64,000 nucleotides of DNA, from NCBI GenBank assembly GCA_012064385.1, contig QRDG01000394.1, positions 835,208 through 899,207 on the forward strand. The letters run 5' to 3'. This DNA comes from Puccinellia tenuiflora (Eukaryota > Streptophyta > Magnoliopsida > Poales > Poaceae). Both the position numbers and the translations under genes were made by a program. Below the pieces are notes generated by a model. That model was not told the origin of the DNA. It saw nothing but the letters and a program-made list of their open reading frames with translations, and did not search any database. The number at the start of each line of letters is the position of its first letter. Position 1 is the stretch's first letter. Positions 42,518 through 53,700 of the stretch are shown here, piece after piece.

Positions 42518-44134
42518 TGATGGTGGATATTGATAAGTTGGGTGGTGCCCCAAGCGAAGGCAGAATTGTAGCTAGTAGCAGTTTTCCCTCGTTTAATGAA
42601 CCGAGGTTTATCGAACCAGTAGGACTTTGAAATCAACAACGAGGTGAATGTTGAAGATCTCTGGCGCTTAACCTTCAACAGACGTGGATCTGCACACACT
42701 CAACCAAAATACTTTGCCCCCAACGGCGGAAAGGTTGTCAATCTTTCCGGTATCGCAGAAAACAAAGCGGTTAATTGTATGATGAAATAGATAAAATATG
42801 AAAAAGTGACCAGAGGAATAATGATGATTAAAAACAAGTAGATGAGGTTGTAAACAATGTAAAAAGATGGACCGGGGGCCATGGGTTCACTAGTGGAGTC
42901 TCTCAAGTAAATAAAATATGCATGTGATGGGTGAACGAATTACAGCTAGGCAATTGACAAGATCATGACACAAACCCAATTTAGCTATGACAAAAAGGAC
43001 ATTATAATATTTATGGAGGCATCACAACAAGGAACAAAGACTGTTGAGTCCAACTGCGTCTTTGTCTAAAAAGTCCACCGTGGGATCGCTATCCAGCCTG
43101 TCACCCAACGGTATTAAGTTGCAAGCAACAGACAATTGCATTAAGTAAAGTGCATGAAGTAAGCAATACTAATATCAAAAGAGACATTAACACCGCTGTT
43201 TTACCCTTAGTAGCAACAGCACACCCTCGCCCTTAGACGTTTCTGTCACTCGTGCCCAGGAACAAAAGGGGGCATGAACCCACTATCTAACATAAATACC
43301 CTCTCTTGGAGATACACACAATCACTTGGCCAAAGTAACTACGCACATCGGAGAGCATGCAAGAACATAAATTACTCATATAAGAATCATGCACAATCTG
43401 AACATAACTTCATAATCCATCGGATCCCAGCAAACACATCACATAGCATTACAATAATCGATTTTGATCATGTTAGGCAGCTCACAAGATCATAAGACAT
43501 GAAGCACAAGAGAGAGAGAGAGAGAGAGAGACTACCAACTAGCTACTGCCATGGACCCGTAGTCCAAGGTGAGACTACTCACAAATCATTCCGGAGGAAG
43601 GCATGGCGATGAAGAGCCCTCCGGGATCGATCTCCCCTCCGGCAGAGTGCCGGGATCAGCTTCAGATTGGACCCCGAACTAGGGTTTTCGGTGACGGCGC
43701 GTCAGGGTCGAGTTTCTGGAAAATAATGGCCGCCCTCTCGGTTCTAGGTCAAAAGGGATTTTATAGGCATCGGAGGGGGACGAGACGATGCCCAGAGGGC
43801 AGGGGCGGGCCCCACCCGCGGGTCAAGGGGGGGGCCGCGCCTGCTACCCGCCCCTGGCCCCTGGGTGGCCCCCCAGGTCGCCCTTTGGTCCACGTGTGTA
43901 TTCCGTCGCATAAAAAATCTCCGTAAATTTTGAGGGCAATCCGACCATATTTCCTGTTGTGACTTTTCTGAAATACAAAAACAGCAAAAACAGGAAACTG
44001 GCAGTTGGCATCTTGTCAATAGGTTAGTCCGACAAAATTCATAAAAATGATAGAAATGATAGTAAAAACATGTGACAATATCACAAAACTAGCATGGATC
44101 ACTCAAAAATTGTAGATACGTTTGAGACGTATCA
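42518..44134 (-). repeat. Gypsy 3' LTR
   Basis: 1,617 bp and nearly identical to 48084-49687. It contains a long (GA)n run at 43511-43532 that is much shorter in the other LTR. Confidence 0.95.
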
Positions 44135-46810
44135 GCATCCCCAAGCTTAACTCCTACTCATCCTTGAGTAGGTAAGTGATAACAAATAATTTTTGATGAG
44201 ACATGCAACCAACACATTCTTGATCAAGATAGTAATGCAAATCAAAGATGTGAATGAAGAGATACAAAACAATTGTCTATAATTGATAGCAAGAAAGCAA
44301 TGAATAAACAAGTTGAATCATCCAAGCAAAATCTTTCATAAATAGTATGTGAAAGACATGAAAACAATGTGATCAACATATTTGAATAATTCACAAGGAT
44401 AATAATTCCATGACAAAAGTGTTTGAGAATCAACACAAAGGAAGATGTAAGCATTAGCAAAGAGCTTCAACTTCCAACGGCTTATCTTATAGATAAAGTC
44501 AATATAAAGATTCATGTTTAATCTCGATAATGTAATATGCTCAACGTTATCCAGGGTCAATGCTAGATGTTTGCTTTTGTGGAGATAGAAGGAAAAAGGG
44601 AAAACTGACTCAACATTAAAAGTAAAAGAAAGGCCCTTCGCAGAGGGAAGCAGGGATTAGTCATGTGCTAGAGATTTTTGGTTTTTTTAAAACAGAAGTA
44701 AAATGATTTTGAGGCATGCATGCTCTCGTCAACGACTTCACAACAGAGAAACTATCTAGTCCCTCATGACAAGCAAGGTTTTTTAGACTTGTGAGAGCAG
44801 CTGGTTCTTAGAAGAGCGAGTACGCTCCTCTTTCTCCTTGGTTTCACCACTGTCCAATGTTTGGGCTGATTTCTCAGATTTGCATTGCGCGGAGGAGAAT
44901 TGGTGAGTTATATTTATATTTTGCTTAAGCTGCTCTCAGGTTGATTCAAGTGAAGACGTAATCCATCAACACCGGGTGAAAGGGGGGAAATGACCTCGCT
45001 TGTCACAAGTTATATCTAGCTCTCTACAGCTCCCTCATGAGCTTAAAAACAGAGGCACAAAGAAGGAGTATTTTGAATTTTTAAAGGTAGCACATGACAA
45101 ATTTACTTGGAATGGTAGGAAATACCATGCATAGGTAGATATGGTGGACTCTGCTAGCAAGAAAGTTTGGCTTTGGGGATTGGATGCACGAGTGAACCAT
45201 ACACTCAGTACGAATTTTTAGGCTTAGCAAAAAAAAGGTATTTGAAGCAAACATCTATCCATAACCGGTAACAAAACAACATAAGACATCTACCGGTCAT
45301 AACCATAAAAACTCTACACCGTCTCCCTTGTTGACCAAACAATTCTTTTGATGGAAAGATTAGCACTATGAATTAACAACTATGAAAAACCACACAATTT
45401 CAAGCTTTCAACCATATTTCTTTACTAATCAATTCCACTCAAATAACCAGCAAGTTTAAGCATTCAACTTAACATCTCAAAACAATTGATAAGCATCAAG
45501 TATCCACACCATGATCTACAAAACTATGCATGCTTTTCATTTTATTCTATCATCACACAAATAGCATTTTGTCGCATTGACAATTCAAGCAATTTTTCAA
45601 CAACAACTCTCCAACAAATATAAGTGAAGAACAAGAGAGTTTAACTTAACAACTAGCAGCTCTAAACAAGATAAAAGCTAAAAGCGAGAGCTTACTAGAA
45701 AATAGACAGTAGCTAAGAATACTCAAAAAGATATAAGCGAAGCAAAGGAGTATTCAAACGAAAAAGCGGAGCGTGTCTCTCTCCCACACAAATAAAGCTA
45801 GGATCCAACAAATATATGACCAGCAAACAAACAAACAAAACTGAAAGTAAAAAGACGCTCCAAGCATAGCACATAATATGTAAAGTGATAAAAACGAAGT
45901 TCAATGAAGACGACCTTATGATAGTCGATGAAGATGAGGGGATGCCTTGGGCATCCCCAAGCTTTGACTCTTGATAGTTCTTGATATTCAGAGGGGGTGC
46001 CATGGGGGGAATACTCAAGCTTGAGCTCTGATCTCATTCCTCTTAACCTTCACACAAAACTTCTCATAATTTGATTAGAGGGTTAGTGCTCATAAATTAA
46101 AATGCACATGTGTTCAACTCAAGAAAAATTGCAAACCAACTTCATTTAACATTAGCTACTGTTTACTAAGCCTCAATGTGGCACTCCACCCCTAGAGTAT
46201 CACATATGACGATGGTAAAGAGACAAATGCAAAATAAAACAGAATCTGTCAAAATCTGAACAGTCTGTAAAGATCGAATTTTTCGAGGCACTTCTGCAGC
46301 TCAAATAAAAAAATTAAAACTAACGAAAGATAGACAAAATCATCGGCCTTGCGGTCAAAAATTATCAGAAAAAGATAAGATTCCGGAGATTTTAGGATTT
46401 TCGTGCAACAGGCGCACAGAATCTGTTTTTGGACAGCAACACAATACCTCGCACTTTCAATGCATTAGAGGCTAAACTTGGCACAAAAAACCAAAAGAAA
46501 AAGATACAATGAAGTTGCTACAGAGGTAATAACTTCATGACTCAAGAAAATAAAAAAGCAAACTGAAAATAAAAGATGGGTTGCCTCCCAACAAGCGATT
46601 TTCTTTAACGCCTTTTAGCTAGGCGCAATAATTGCAATGATGCTCACATAAGAATAAGTAATGAAACGCAAGGGAGAGCATCATGAGGGAATTATCAAAC
46701 AAATTTAAGTCTAACTCTCTTCCTATGCATAGGCATTTTATAAGAAAATAAATCAATGAAGCACAAAGCATTAAGCATAGGAAGGTAAAGCAAGTGCAAC
46801 TTCAAAACTT
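44135..46810 (-). other. Interior 3' part of the gypsy element
   Basis: Mostly non-coding. A phrase at 45900-46020 (minus PPMAPPLNIKNYQESKLGD) is typical of the same retroelement group. The purine-containing CTTGGGGATGC lies directly before the 3' LTR and may serve as the polypurine tract. Confidence 0.5.
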
Positions 46811-47799
46811 TTAGCATAAAGAGAGGTGTTTTAGTAACATGAGAACTCCGACAACCATATTTCCTTTCTCATAATAATTTTCAGTAGCATCATGAACAAA
46901 CTCAATAATATAATTATCACTTAAAACAGGCTTTTCATGATCTACAAGCACATAATTTCGGTTCATCTCAAAAATAGTGGGATAAAACCCACTTTCAATA
47001 GCATTATAATTTTTATCATCAAGTAATCTAGGACCATGATCAAGAGCTTTATCATAAAACTTTCTAAACACAACTCCTCATTATCATGCATCTCATTGGT
47101 TGTAGCAAATAAAAAATTATCATAAGACTTATCAATATAGCACGGATTATCATATATAACAAGATCATTTTTATCAAAAAGGGATGTTTCAAATGAATCA
47201 ATGGGATCATTGCATCCATTCTCGTTTTGTGAGGAAGGAGGACAATTAAATAATGTATAAGTTAGAGAGTTACTCTCATTAGAAGGTAGAGATGGGTAGC
47301 TATTCCATTCTTTCTCCTTTTGTTCGTCACTCTCCTCCTCTTTTTCATCTAATGAGCTTCCAATTTCAGCAATTTCTTCTTCCATAGGCTCATGCATGGC
47401 ATTAGTCTCTTCCTCTGGGGGAGATAAACCCTTAAGATATTCAGTAATATAAGCATTATCATCTTTGTAATTATCCATGCAATATTTAAGTATAGCAAAA
47501 CTTTCAGATTTATAAGGAGCATCATCAACATTTTCAAGCAAAGAAGTAATTTCATAAGCACCCTTCCAAGTAACAAATTCTTCTATTTGTTCCACATCAT
47601 AAAAATCATAGTTTCCCTTAGCATAAGATGCTAAGATTTCAGTATCATTGCAAGCACATTGGAAAGGAAGGTGTTCAAAATTCAAGCAACATAAAGATTC
47701 ATCACAACAATAAGATATGTCATATTTAAAGCACAAGTCTCTAGCATAATTGTTTAGTTGATTTATTATTTTCCATAAGTGTATCCCTTTTTGAGACAA
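46811..47799 (-). CDS. Acidic ORF of the non-autonomous gypsy element
   Basis: A main frame of about 278 codons (46963-47799), with a related frame at 46811-47071 that overlaps its end and is probably a frameshifted continuation. The protein is rich in Asp, Glu, Asn and Tyr (IEEFVTWKGAYEITSLLENV; YITEYLKGLSPPEEE). This type of sequence recurs in Athila/Sabrina-like elements of Triticeae in the region just after the primer binding site. It lacks a zinc knuckle, protease, RT or integrase. Its function is unknown and it may be a degenerate gag-related remnant. No host gene resembles it to my knowledge. Confidence 0.6.
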
Positions 47800-48055
47800 G
47801 CGGTATTCTTTATAATATTCTTTTTATCCTCTGTGAACCCGCCTTGCCAATAAGATCTAGTTTCAAAAAAGTTAACCATTGAGAACAAGTAAATAACCAA
47901 GCATACTAGCAAAACGAAAATAAAGACTACACTAATTTTTTTGGGTTTTAAAATTTTGAAACAGGAAAATAAACTAAATGAGATATAAAGCAAGCAAGAC
48001 AAAAACAAAGTAAAGAGATTGAGAGTATGAGACTCCCCTTGCTATAGCTCCAAAG

Positions 48056-48073
48056 TCCCTGGCGACGGCGCCA
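48056..48073 (-). promoter_or_regulatory. Primer binding site, Asp-tRNA type
   Basis: Minus-strand TGGCGCCGTCGCCAGGGA lies about 10 bases inside the 5' LTR. It closely matches the tRNA-Asp-complementary site used by many plant Athila/Tat gypsy elements. Confidence 0.85.
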
Positions 48074-48083
48074 GAAAACTGCT

Positions 48084-49687
48084 TGATGGTGGATATTGAT
48101 AAGTTGGATGGTGCCCCAAGCGAAGGCGGAATTGTAGCTAGTAGCAGTTTTCCCTCGTTTAACGAACCGAGGTTTATCGAACCAGTAGGACTTTGAAATC
48201 AACAACGAGGTGAATGTTGAAGATCTCTGGCGCTTAACCTTCAACAGACGTGGACCTGCACACACTCAACCAAAATACTTTGCCCCCAACGGCGGAAAGG
48301 TTGTCAATCTTTCCGGTCTCGCAGAAAACAAAGCGGTTAATTGTATGATGAAATAGATAAAATATAAAAAGTGACCAGAGGAATAATGATGATTAAAAGC
48401 AAGTAAATGAGGTTGTAAACAATGTAAAAAGATGGACTGGGGGCCATGGGTTCACTAGTGGAGTCTCTCAAGTAAATAAAATATGCATGTGATGGGTGAA
48501 CGAATTACAGCTAGGCAATTGACAAGATCATGACACAAACCCAATTTAGCTATGACAAAAAGGACATTATAATATTTATGGAGGCATCACAACAAGGAAC
48601 AAAGACCGTTGAGTCCAACTGCGTCTTTGTCTAAAAAGTCCACCGTGGGATCGCTATCCAGCCTGTCACCCAACGGTATTAAGTTGCAAGCAACAGACAA
48701 TTGCATTAAGTAAAGTGCATGAAGTAAGCAATACTAATATCAAAAGAAACATTACCACCGCTGTTTTACTCTTAGTAGCAACAGCACACCCTCGCCCTTA
48801 GACGTTTCTGTCACTCGTGCCCAGGAACAAAAGGGGGCATGAACCCACTATCTAGCATAAATACCCTCTCCTGGAGATACACACAATCACTTGGCCAAAG
48901 TAACTATGCACATCGGAGAGCATGCAAGAACATAAATTACTCATATAAGAGTCATGCACAATCTGAACATAACTTCATAATCCATCGGATCCCAGCAAAC
49001 ACATCACATAGCATTACAATAATCGATCTTGATCATGTTAGGCAGCTCACAAGATCATAAGACATGAAGCACAAGAGAGAGAGACTACCAACTAGCTACT
49101 GCCATGGACCCGTAGTCCAAGGTGAGACTACTCACAAATCATCCCGGAGGAAGGCATGGCGATGAAGAGCCCTCCGGGATCAATCTCCCCTCCGGCAGAG
49201 TGCCGGGATCAGCTTCAGATTGGACCCCGAACTAGGGTTTTCGGTGACGGCGCGTCGGGGTCGAGTTTCTGGAAAATAATGGCCGCCCTCTCGGTTTTAG
49301 GTCAAAAGGGATTTTATAGGCGTCGGAGGGGGCCGAGACGATGCCCAGAGGGCAGGGGCGGGCCCCACCCGCGGGTCAAGGGGGGGGGCACGGCTGCTAC
49401 CCGCCCCTGGCCCCTGGGTGGCCCCCCAGGTCGCCCTTTGGTCCACGTGTGTATTCCGTCGCATAAAAAATCTCCGTAAATTTTGAGGGCAATCCGACGA
49501 TATTTCCTGTTGTGACTTTTCTGAAATACAAAAACAGCAAAAATAGGAAACTGGCACTTGGCATCTTGTCAATAGGTTAGTCCGACAAAATGCATAAAAA
49601 TGATATAAATGACAGTAAAAACATGTGACAATATCACAAAACTAGCATGGATCACTAAAAAATTATAGATACGTTTGAGACGTATCA
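48084..49687 (-). repeat. Gypsy 5' LTR
   Basis: 1,604 bp. It begins (minus) TGATACGTCTCAAACGTATC and lies adjacent to the primer binding site. It is the partner of 42518-44134. Confidence 0.95.
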
Positions 49688-49692
49688 CCAAG

Positions 49693-52330
49693 CTCGAAGA
49701 TGGACAGGTTTTACTCCTCCTGGAACGAAGATGGCCTTGTGGTATTCATCCTTCTCCACAATTACAGAGGCAAGAACCTCTTGCATTTCTTTCCTCATCC
49801 TCCTAGAGCTACACCTGTATTTACCTTCTGTTCGGAAGAAAATATATCAGCTCCGTTGTGTGGTGTACCCTCTGATGCAGTAGTGCCTTCAGTTGCAGTA
49901 TTTGCATGTAATAGCGAGTAGTTACTCTTGCAGACACCATGGATCTGTTGGGAATTACAGGTTAGAGTAGTGATTTTTGCAAACACCTTGATATGGTTTC
50001 TTCATCTATGTTAGGCCACATACTTGTATCAAAGGTTTAGTATAGTAGGACTAACCATTTCATCAAGTTAAGAGATGATTTTCTCGGACATAGTTGCAAG
50101 CAATGCCGCAATGGAATCTTAGTTTTTCTGTTTGGCACTCACACATTGATAGTCTTCTGAATCTAAATTTTCTTGTGTTGATTGCTTCTATAATAATGAG
50201 TACCTAATGAGTAGCTAATGTTTCAATTTGCTGTAGTTGCTTCTGTATGTAGTTAGGACCTGTAACTTGTCATGTTGCTTTCAAATTGACAACTTTTGCT
50301 TCAAACTGGTGCAATGCATAAGTGTGGCAAGTAGATGAATGATTAATATAGTTTTTCCATTTTGTAACCACCCAACGTTTATATTTATTTATAATACTTG
50401 TATCTGCGATGCAAAGGAGTAATGCTTGACTACTCACTAGCAAGATTTGTTATCTTTTGCTTGAGTCATATATGAAATGCACTCCTGTTTGTTATCTATT
50501 GCTTGAGTCATATATGAAATGCACTGAGATCCTCCCTTTTCTTGCATAGGCAAGTAATATCGACATGCTTGACAGCGTGACCATCTAGCTTTCTGAGAAC
50601 TCCAAGGATGAGATAGCATTGATTGCAATGACTTTGTGCTTCTCTCTCTCTCTCTCTCCCCGATGCAGTGATCAACCTGGTTAGACTATGTGCCTTTGCT
50701 TTTTTTTTAAGTTGCCATAGTGTGATAGTAGAAGAGATACATTGTGTGTAACTTGGGTTTGTACGGTGCCTGCATCAATGTAGTATCGTACAAAACTTGA
50801 TTTCATGGCTCTTAATTTATACATTGTGCTGAACATTAACTTGATTTAACGACTAGTTTGTAGTAGTATTTAGAATACATTATACGGTTCTGCTACCACC
50901 TACTTTCTCATCTCAATTTATTTTGCTAGATAGTTCATGATGTAGTTGGCATATCATACTGCGGCTCTTTGCTGTCAGTTGCTCTTTGCTGTATATATGG
51001 GATGGTGTGCTGTTGGAGGTGGATTATGAGTCCACGGCAAGACCAACCTCGAAACATCAAGGTATAGATAGATGGTGTGCCTATGCAAGAGCAGTTGATG
51101 TGCACTTATATCCATTATTCATGTCTAAGATTGTTAACTGAGATGTTTCTGTTGTAAAAGTTTCTGTTACGTGTTGCTTCTTATTCATGCTCCTATTAGA
51201 TCTTCGTCAATGTCTATACAAATGTCATCTCTGTCTGGCAACATATTTCTCTTTCTTGTGTCATGTATCTAGTATCACTTTAGATATTTCTAGTGAATGC
51301 TGAAATACCATGTTTGTACTACTTGCCAGTATAGATGTACTGATGCAAACACTACTTGTTTACTTATGGAGTAGTAAATAACCTGGTACCTGGCATTTCA
51401 TTCTCCAAGCCTGCACAGAGCATTGTTCTTTTAGGTTTACACATGATATGGTTTCTTTAGCTGGGACTTTAAATATGCTGTGCTATCTTGCTGCATGTTT
51501 ATGTTTAGTAATACATTCTTTCTTTGTTTCTCCTTATAGCTATAATTATAATACCGATGCTACCACTGTAACTCTGCTTTGGTGTTCATATTAGACTGGG
51601 ACCAGAAACTCTAGCAGACGGTAGAGATGTTCTCGCTGAAGTTGGGCCAATGCCACCTATGGCGAGATCAGCAGGATGGTCAACATGCAAGGTGACGGCT
51701 TCATGAAGATCATCAGCCCCAAGGTACATATACTATGTATCGGCAATGATTGATCATCCATATGCTCATGTGAGAAGAATATGCTGCATGCTCTTAGCAT
51801 TAGTTACATGAACCCATATTCCTTGTTCGAGAAAAGCTGCTCTGACTCCGACTATTGTAGTAATCTTGTTTGATAAGATCTCCTTCATACTTTTGTTATG
51901 GGTTATTTATTTCTGTTCTTGCTAATTTGCCGCTGTTGTACATGCTTACCTTTGCTGTTGTGCATGCCCCTAAGTTTATGTATAGTAAAATTAAATTGCT
52001 ACTCTTAATGATGAATGTGGAGTTTTTAAATTTGAAGTAGCACCTACTTTCTGGGCTTTTAAACTGATATTTGTGACGCATTGGTCCGTATGGCCTTGTT
52101 TTTCTATGCATATATACGTTGTAGTTAGGCCTTGATCTTAGCTTCTCAAGTTTATGTTCCCTTCTGTAGGTAACTTTTCATTTTTTGGCAAGCATTTAAT
52201 TTCCACTGTATTTATGTAGGATCTAATGTCGTTGGGACGGCGGCTGCTGTGACACAAGATCAGAAGAAGCCTGGATACGTGCATCACAGTTTAGTTGATA
52301 TAGCCACAATGTTTTGGTGCTTGTATCTGT
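49693..52330 (+). pseudogene. Captured host-gene sequence, right part of the CACTA interior
   Basis: The exon cut by the gypsy element resumes at 49693 and stays open to about 49920 in one frame (MDRFYSSWNEDGLVVFILL). Long AT-rich intron-like sequence follows. A second exon-like piece at 51650-51722 reads MVNMQGDGFMKIISPK up to a GTACAT donor-like site. A (TC)n run lies at 50642-50657. I cannot name the gene. It may be the continuation of the J-domain gene or a second captured locus. Confidence 0.4.
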
Positions 52331-52739
52331 TTTTGAATGTATGTACACTTGTTGGATCTAAACTGTAATTAGACTTGTTCCTGCTGTGTTAGTGAGGATG
52401 TGCGGAAGTGTATCTGCTATATTTGATTGAGTAATTTCTGGATTTTAATCATTTAATTGAGTGAATTATTGATTTTTTGTTGTTTAAATTTGTTAATTGA
52501 AATATGTGAATTAAAATGACAAGAATATCTGCTGGACCAAATGATATATGGGCTTTAAAAAGGCTACGGCCCAACCAATAGTGGACTGCAAATTGTGCAT
52601 TTCTCAAAAAAAGGCTGAATGAAATGTACAACCGAAAGGCCATGGCCAAAAAATAAGAAGGCTGAAATGTTGGGCTTGGCCCATATAGTTGACCAAACAA
52701 ACAGGAAAAATATAGAAATGTGTCAAATTGTTGGACTCG

Positions 52740-53054
52740 GCCCATGTAAAGCACCGAGCTGGACTGGGCTGATTCTCATCTACGACCATTTTGTTTGGTC
52801 ACAATTCTGCCACGTCAGCTTTGCCATGTTGGATGTGACGTGGTCTGACCAGATTGACAGTGACCAAAAAATTGGTCATAACATCTGTGACCTTTTCTTT
52901 TGGTCATAACTATCTATGACCAATTCCAAAAAAGGTCATGTAGTTTCATTAGTGACGCTCATCTTTTAACCAACTATTTTTGGTCACAAATGAAAAAATG
53001 TGACCTTTCAGTGACCAATATGGAGGGTCACTAGATAGCATATTTCTTGTAGTG
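52740..53054. repeat. CACTA right subterminal and terminal repeats
   Basis: Multiple GGTCATA/TATGACC and GGTCAC copies in both orientations lead to the terminal TATTTCTTGTAGTG. Confidence 0.85.
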
Positions 53055-53144
53055 AATCCTGCAGCACTTAGCATCACATTAGATAATCACTAGTGTTGTT
53101 AACTAACACACAAAACCAACTAGGGTTTAGAAAATGCTCTTTCA

Positions 53145-53700
53145 ATCTCCTTTTTGGTGTTAGATGACAAAACTAGGATTTGCAAACAAATAGATCATAT
53201 CATGAAAAAAATGGCACCTCCCCCTAAATGTGTGCATATAAAGGGAAGCACACATATAGGAATAGGATACCACAAAGAAATATTACATGATATAAAGACA
53301 AGAAATTCATTTGCAAAACAAAGAGACATGCCATTAGATAGGTTGAGGTTTGTGATAAAAATCATACCTTATGCATAAGGATAAATAGATAGTTCCAATG
53401 CATATCTCACCCCACAAATATCTCAACCATAGATAATATCCGAAACCATGTCTCCTCAATAATTAACAAAGGCACCAAGATCCACATATCACATAAAGAT
53501 ATCCAATAAAGTTCAACAAACATAGCACATAAAGTTCAACAAGCTAAAGATAAATGGACACAAACTCTCAAGAAATGGTAAAAGCAAATGCTTGTGCCCA
53601 ACCCATGAAAATCCCACGGATAACCTACTAGAACTTTTCTCCCCCTTTGGCATCGAGACACCAAAAAGTAAGAAAAGCGATGCTAACGAGACCCATAAAG
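53145..53700 (-). other. Copia 3' untranslated region and polypurine tracts
   Basis: Between the LTR start and the extra ORF. Minus AAAAAGGAGAT sits at the LTR edge, and minus GATGCCAAAGGGGGAGAAAA at 53636-53655 resembles the second purine tract of Maximus-type elements. Confidence 0.55.

Larger units (their letters stand above)
42518..49687 (-). mobile_element. Complete non-autonomous gypsy (Athila/Sabrina-like) LTR retrotransposon
   Basis: Two LTRs (42518-44134 and 48084-49687) begin TGATGG and end TATCA on the plus strand. TSD CCAAG lies at 42513-42517 and 49688-49692. The minus orientation follows from an Asp-tRNA-like primer binding site next to the right LTR, which makes that one the 5' LTR. 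The 3.9-kb interior has no reverse transcriptase or integrase; the one long frame is the acidic ORF at 46963-47799. By eye the LTRs differ at about 35 positions over 1.6 kb, roughly 2%, so insertion is recent. Confidence 0.95.
40228..53054. mobile_element. Non-autonomous CACTA (En/Spm-type) transposon carrying host-gene fragments
   Basis: Left end CACTACAAGAAATATGTCAA and right end, reverse complemented, CACTACAAGAAATATGCTAT. Direct duplication AAT lies at 40225-40227 and 53055-53057. Both subterminal regions are rich in inverted and direct copies of ATTGGTCATA/TATGACCAATT, the expected transposase-binding arrangement. No transposase reading frame is seen. The 12.8 kb interior holds gene-derived DNA (41040-42517 and 49693-52330), a MULE-like element and a complete gypsy retrotransposon. 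Without the last two it would be about 5.1 kb. Confidence 0.95.
38995..53144 (-). repeat. 3' LTR of the copia element, split by a CACTA transposon
   Basis: On the plus strand the LTR starts with TGAAAGGATCG and ends with TGCTCTTTCA, giving inverted TGAAAG/CTTTCA termini. Removing the CACTA and one copy of its AAT duplication leaves about 1,320 bp. The LTR contains a cluster of CCGGAGACTCCGG motifs (39759-40145) and a 128-bp spaced repeat of a CCAGTACCGCACCACACTT phrase (about 39932 and 40060). Confidence 0.8.
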
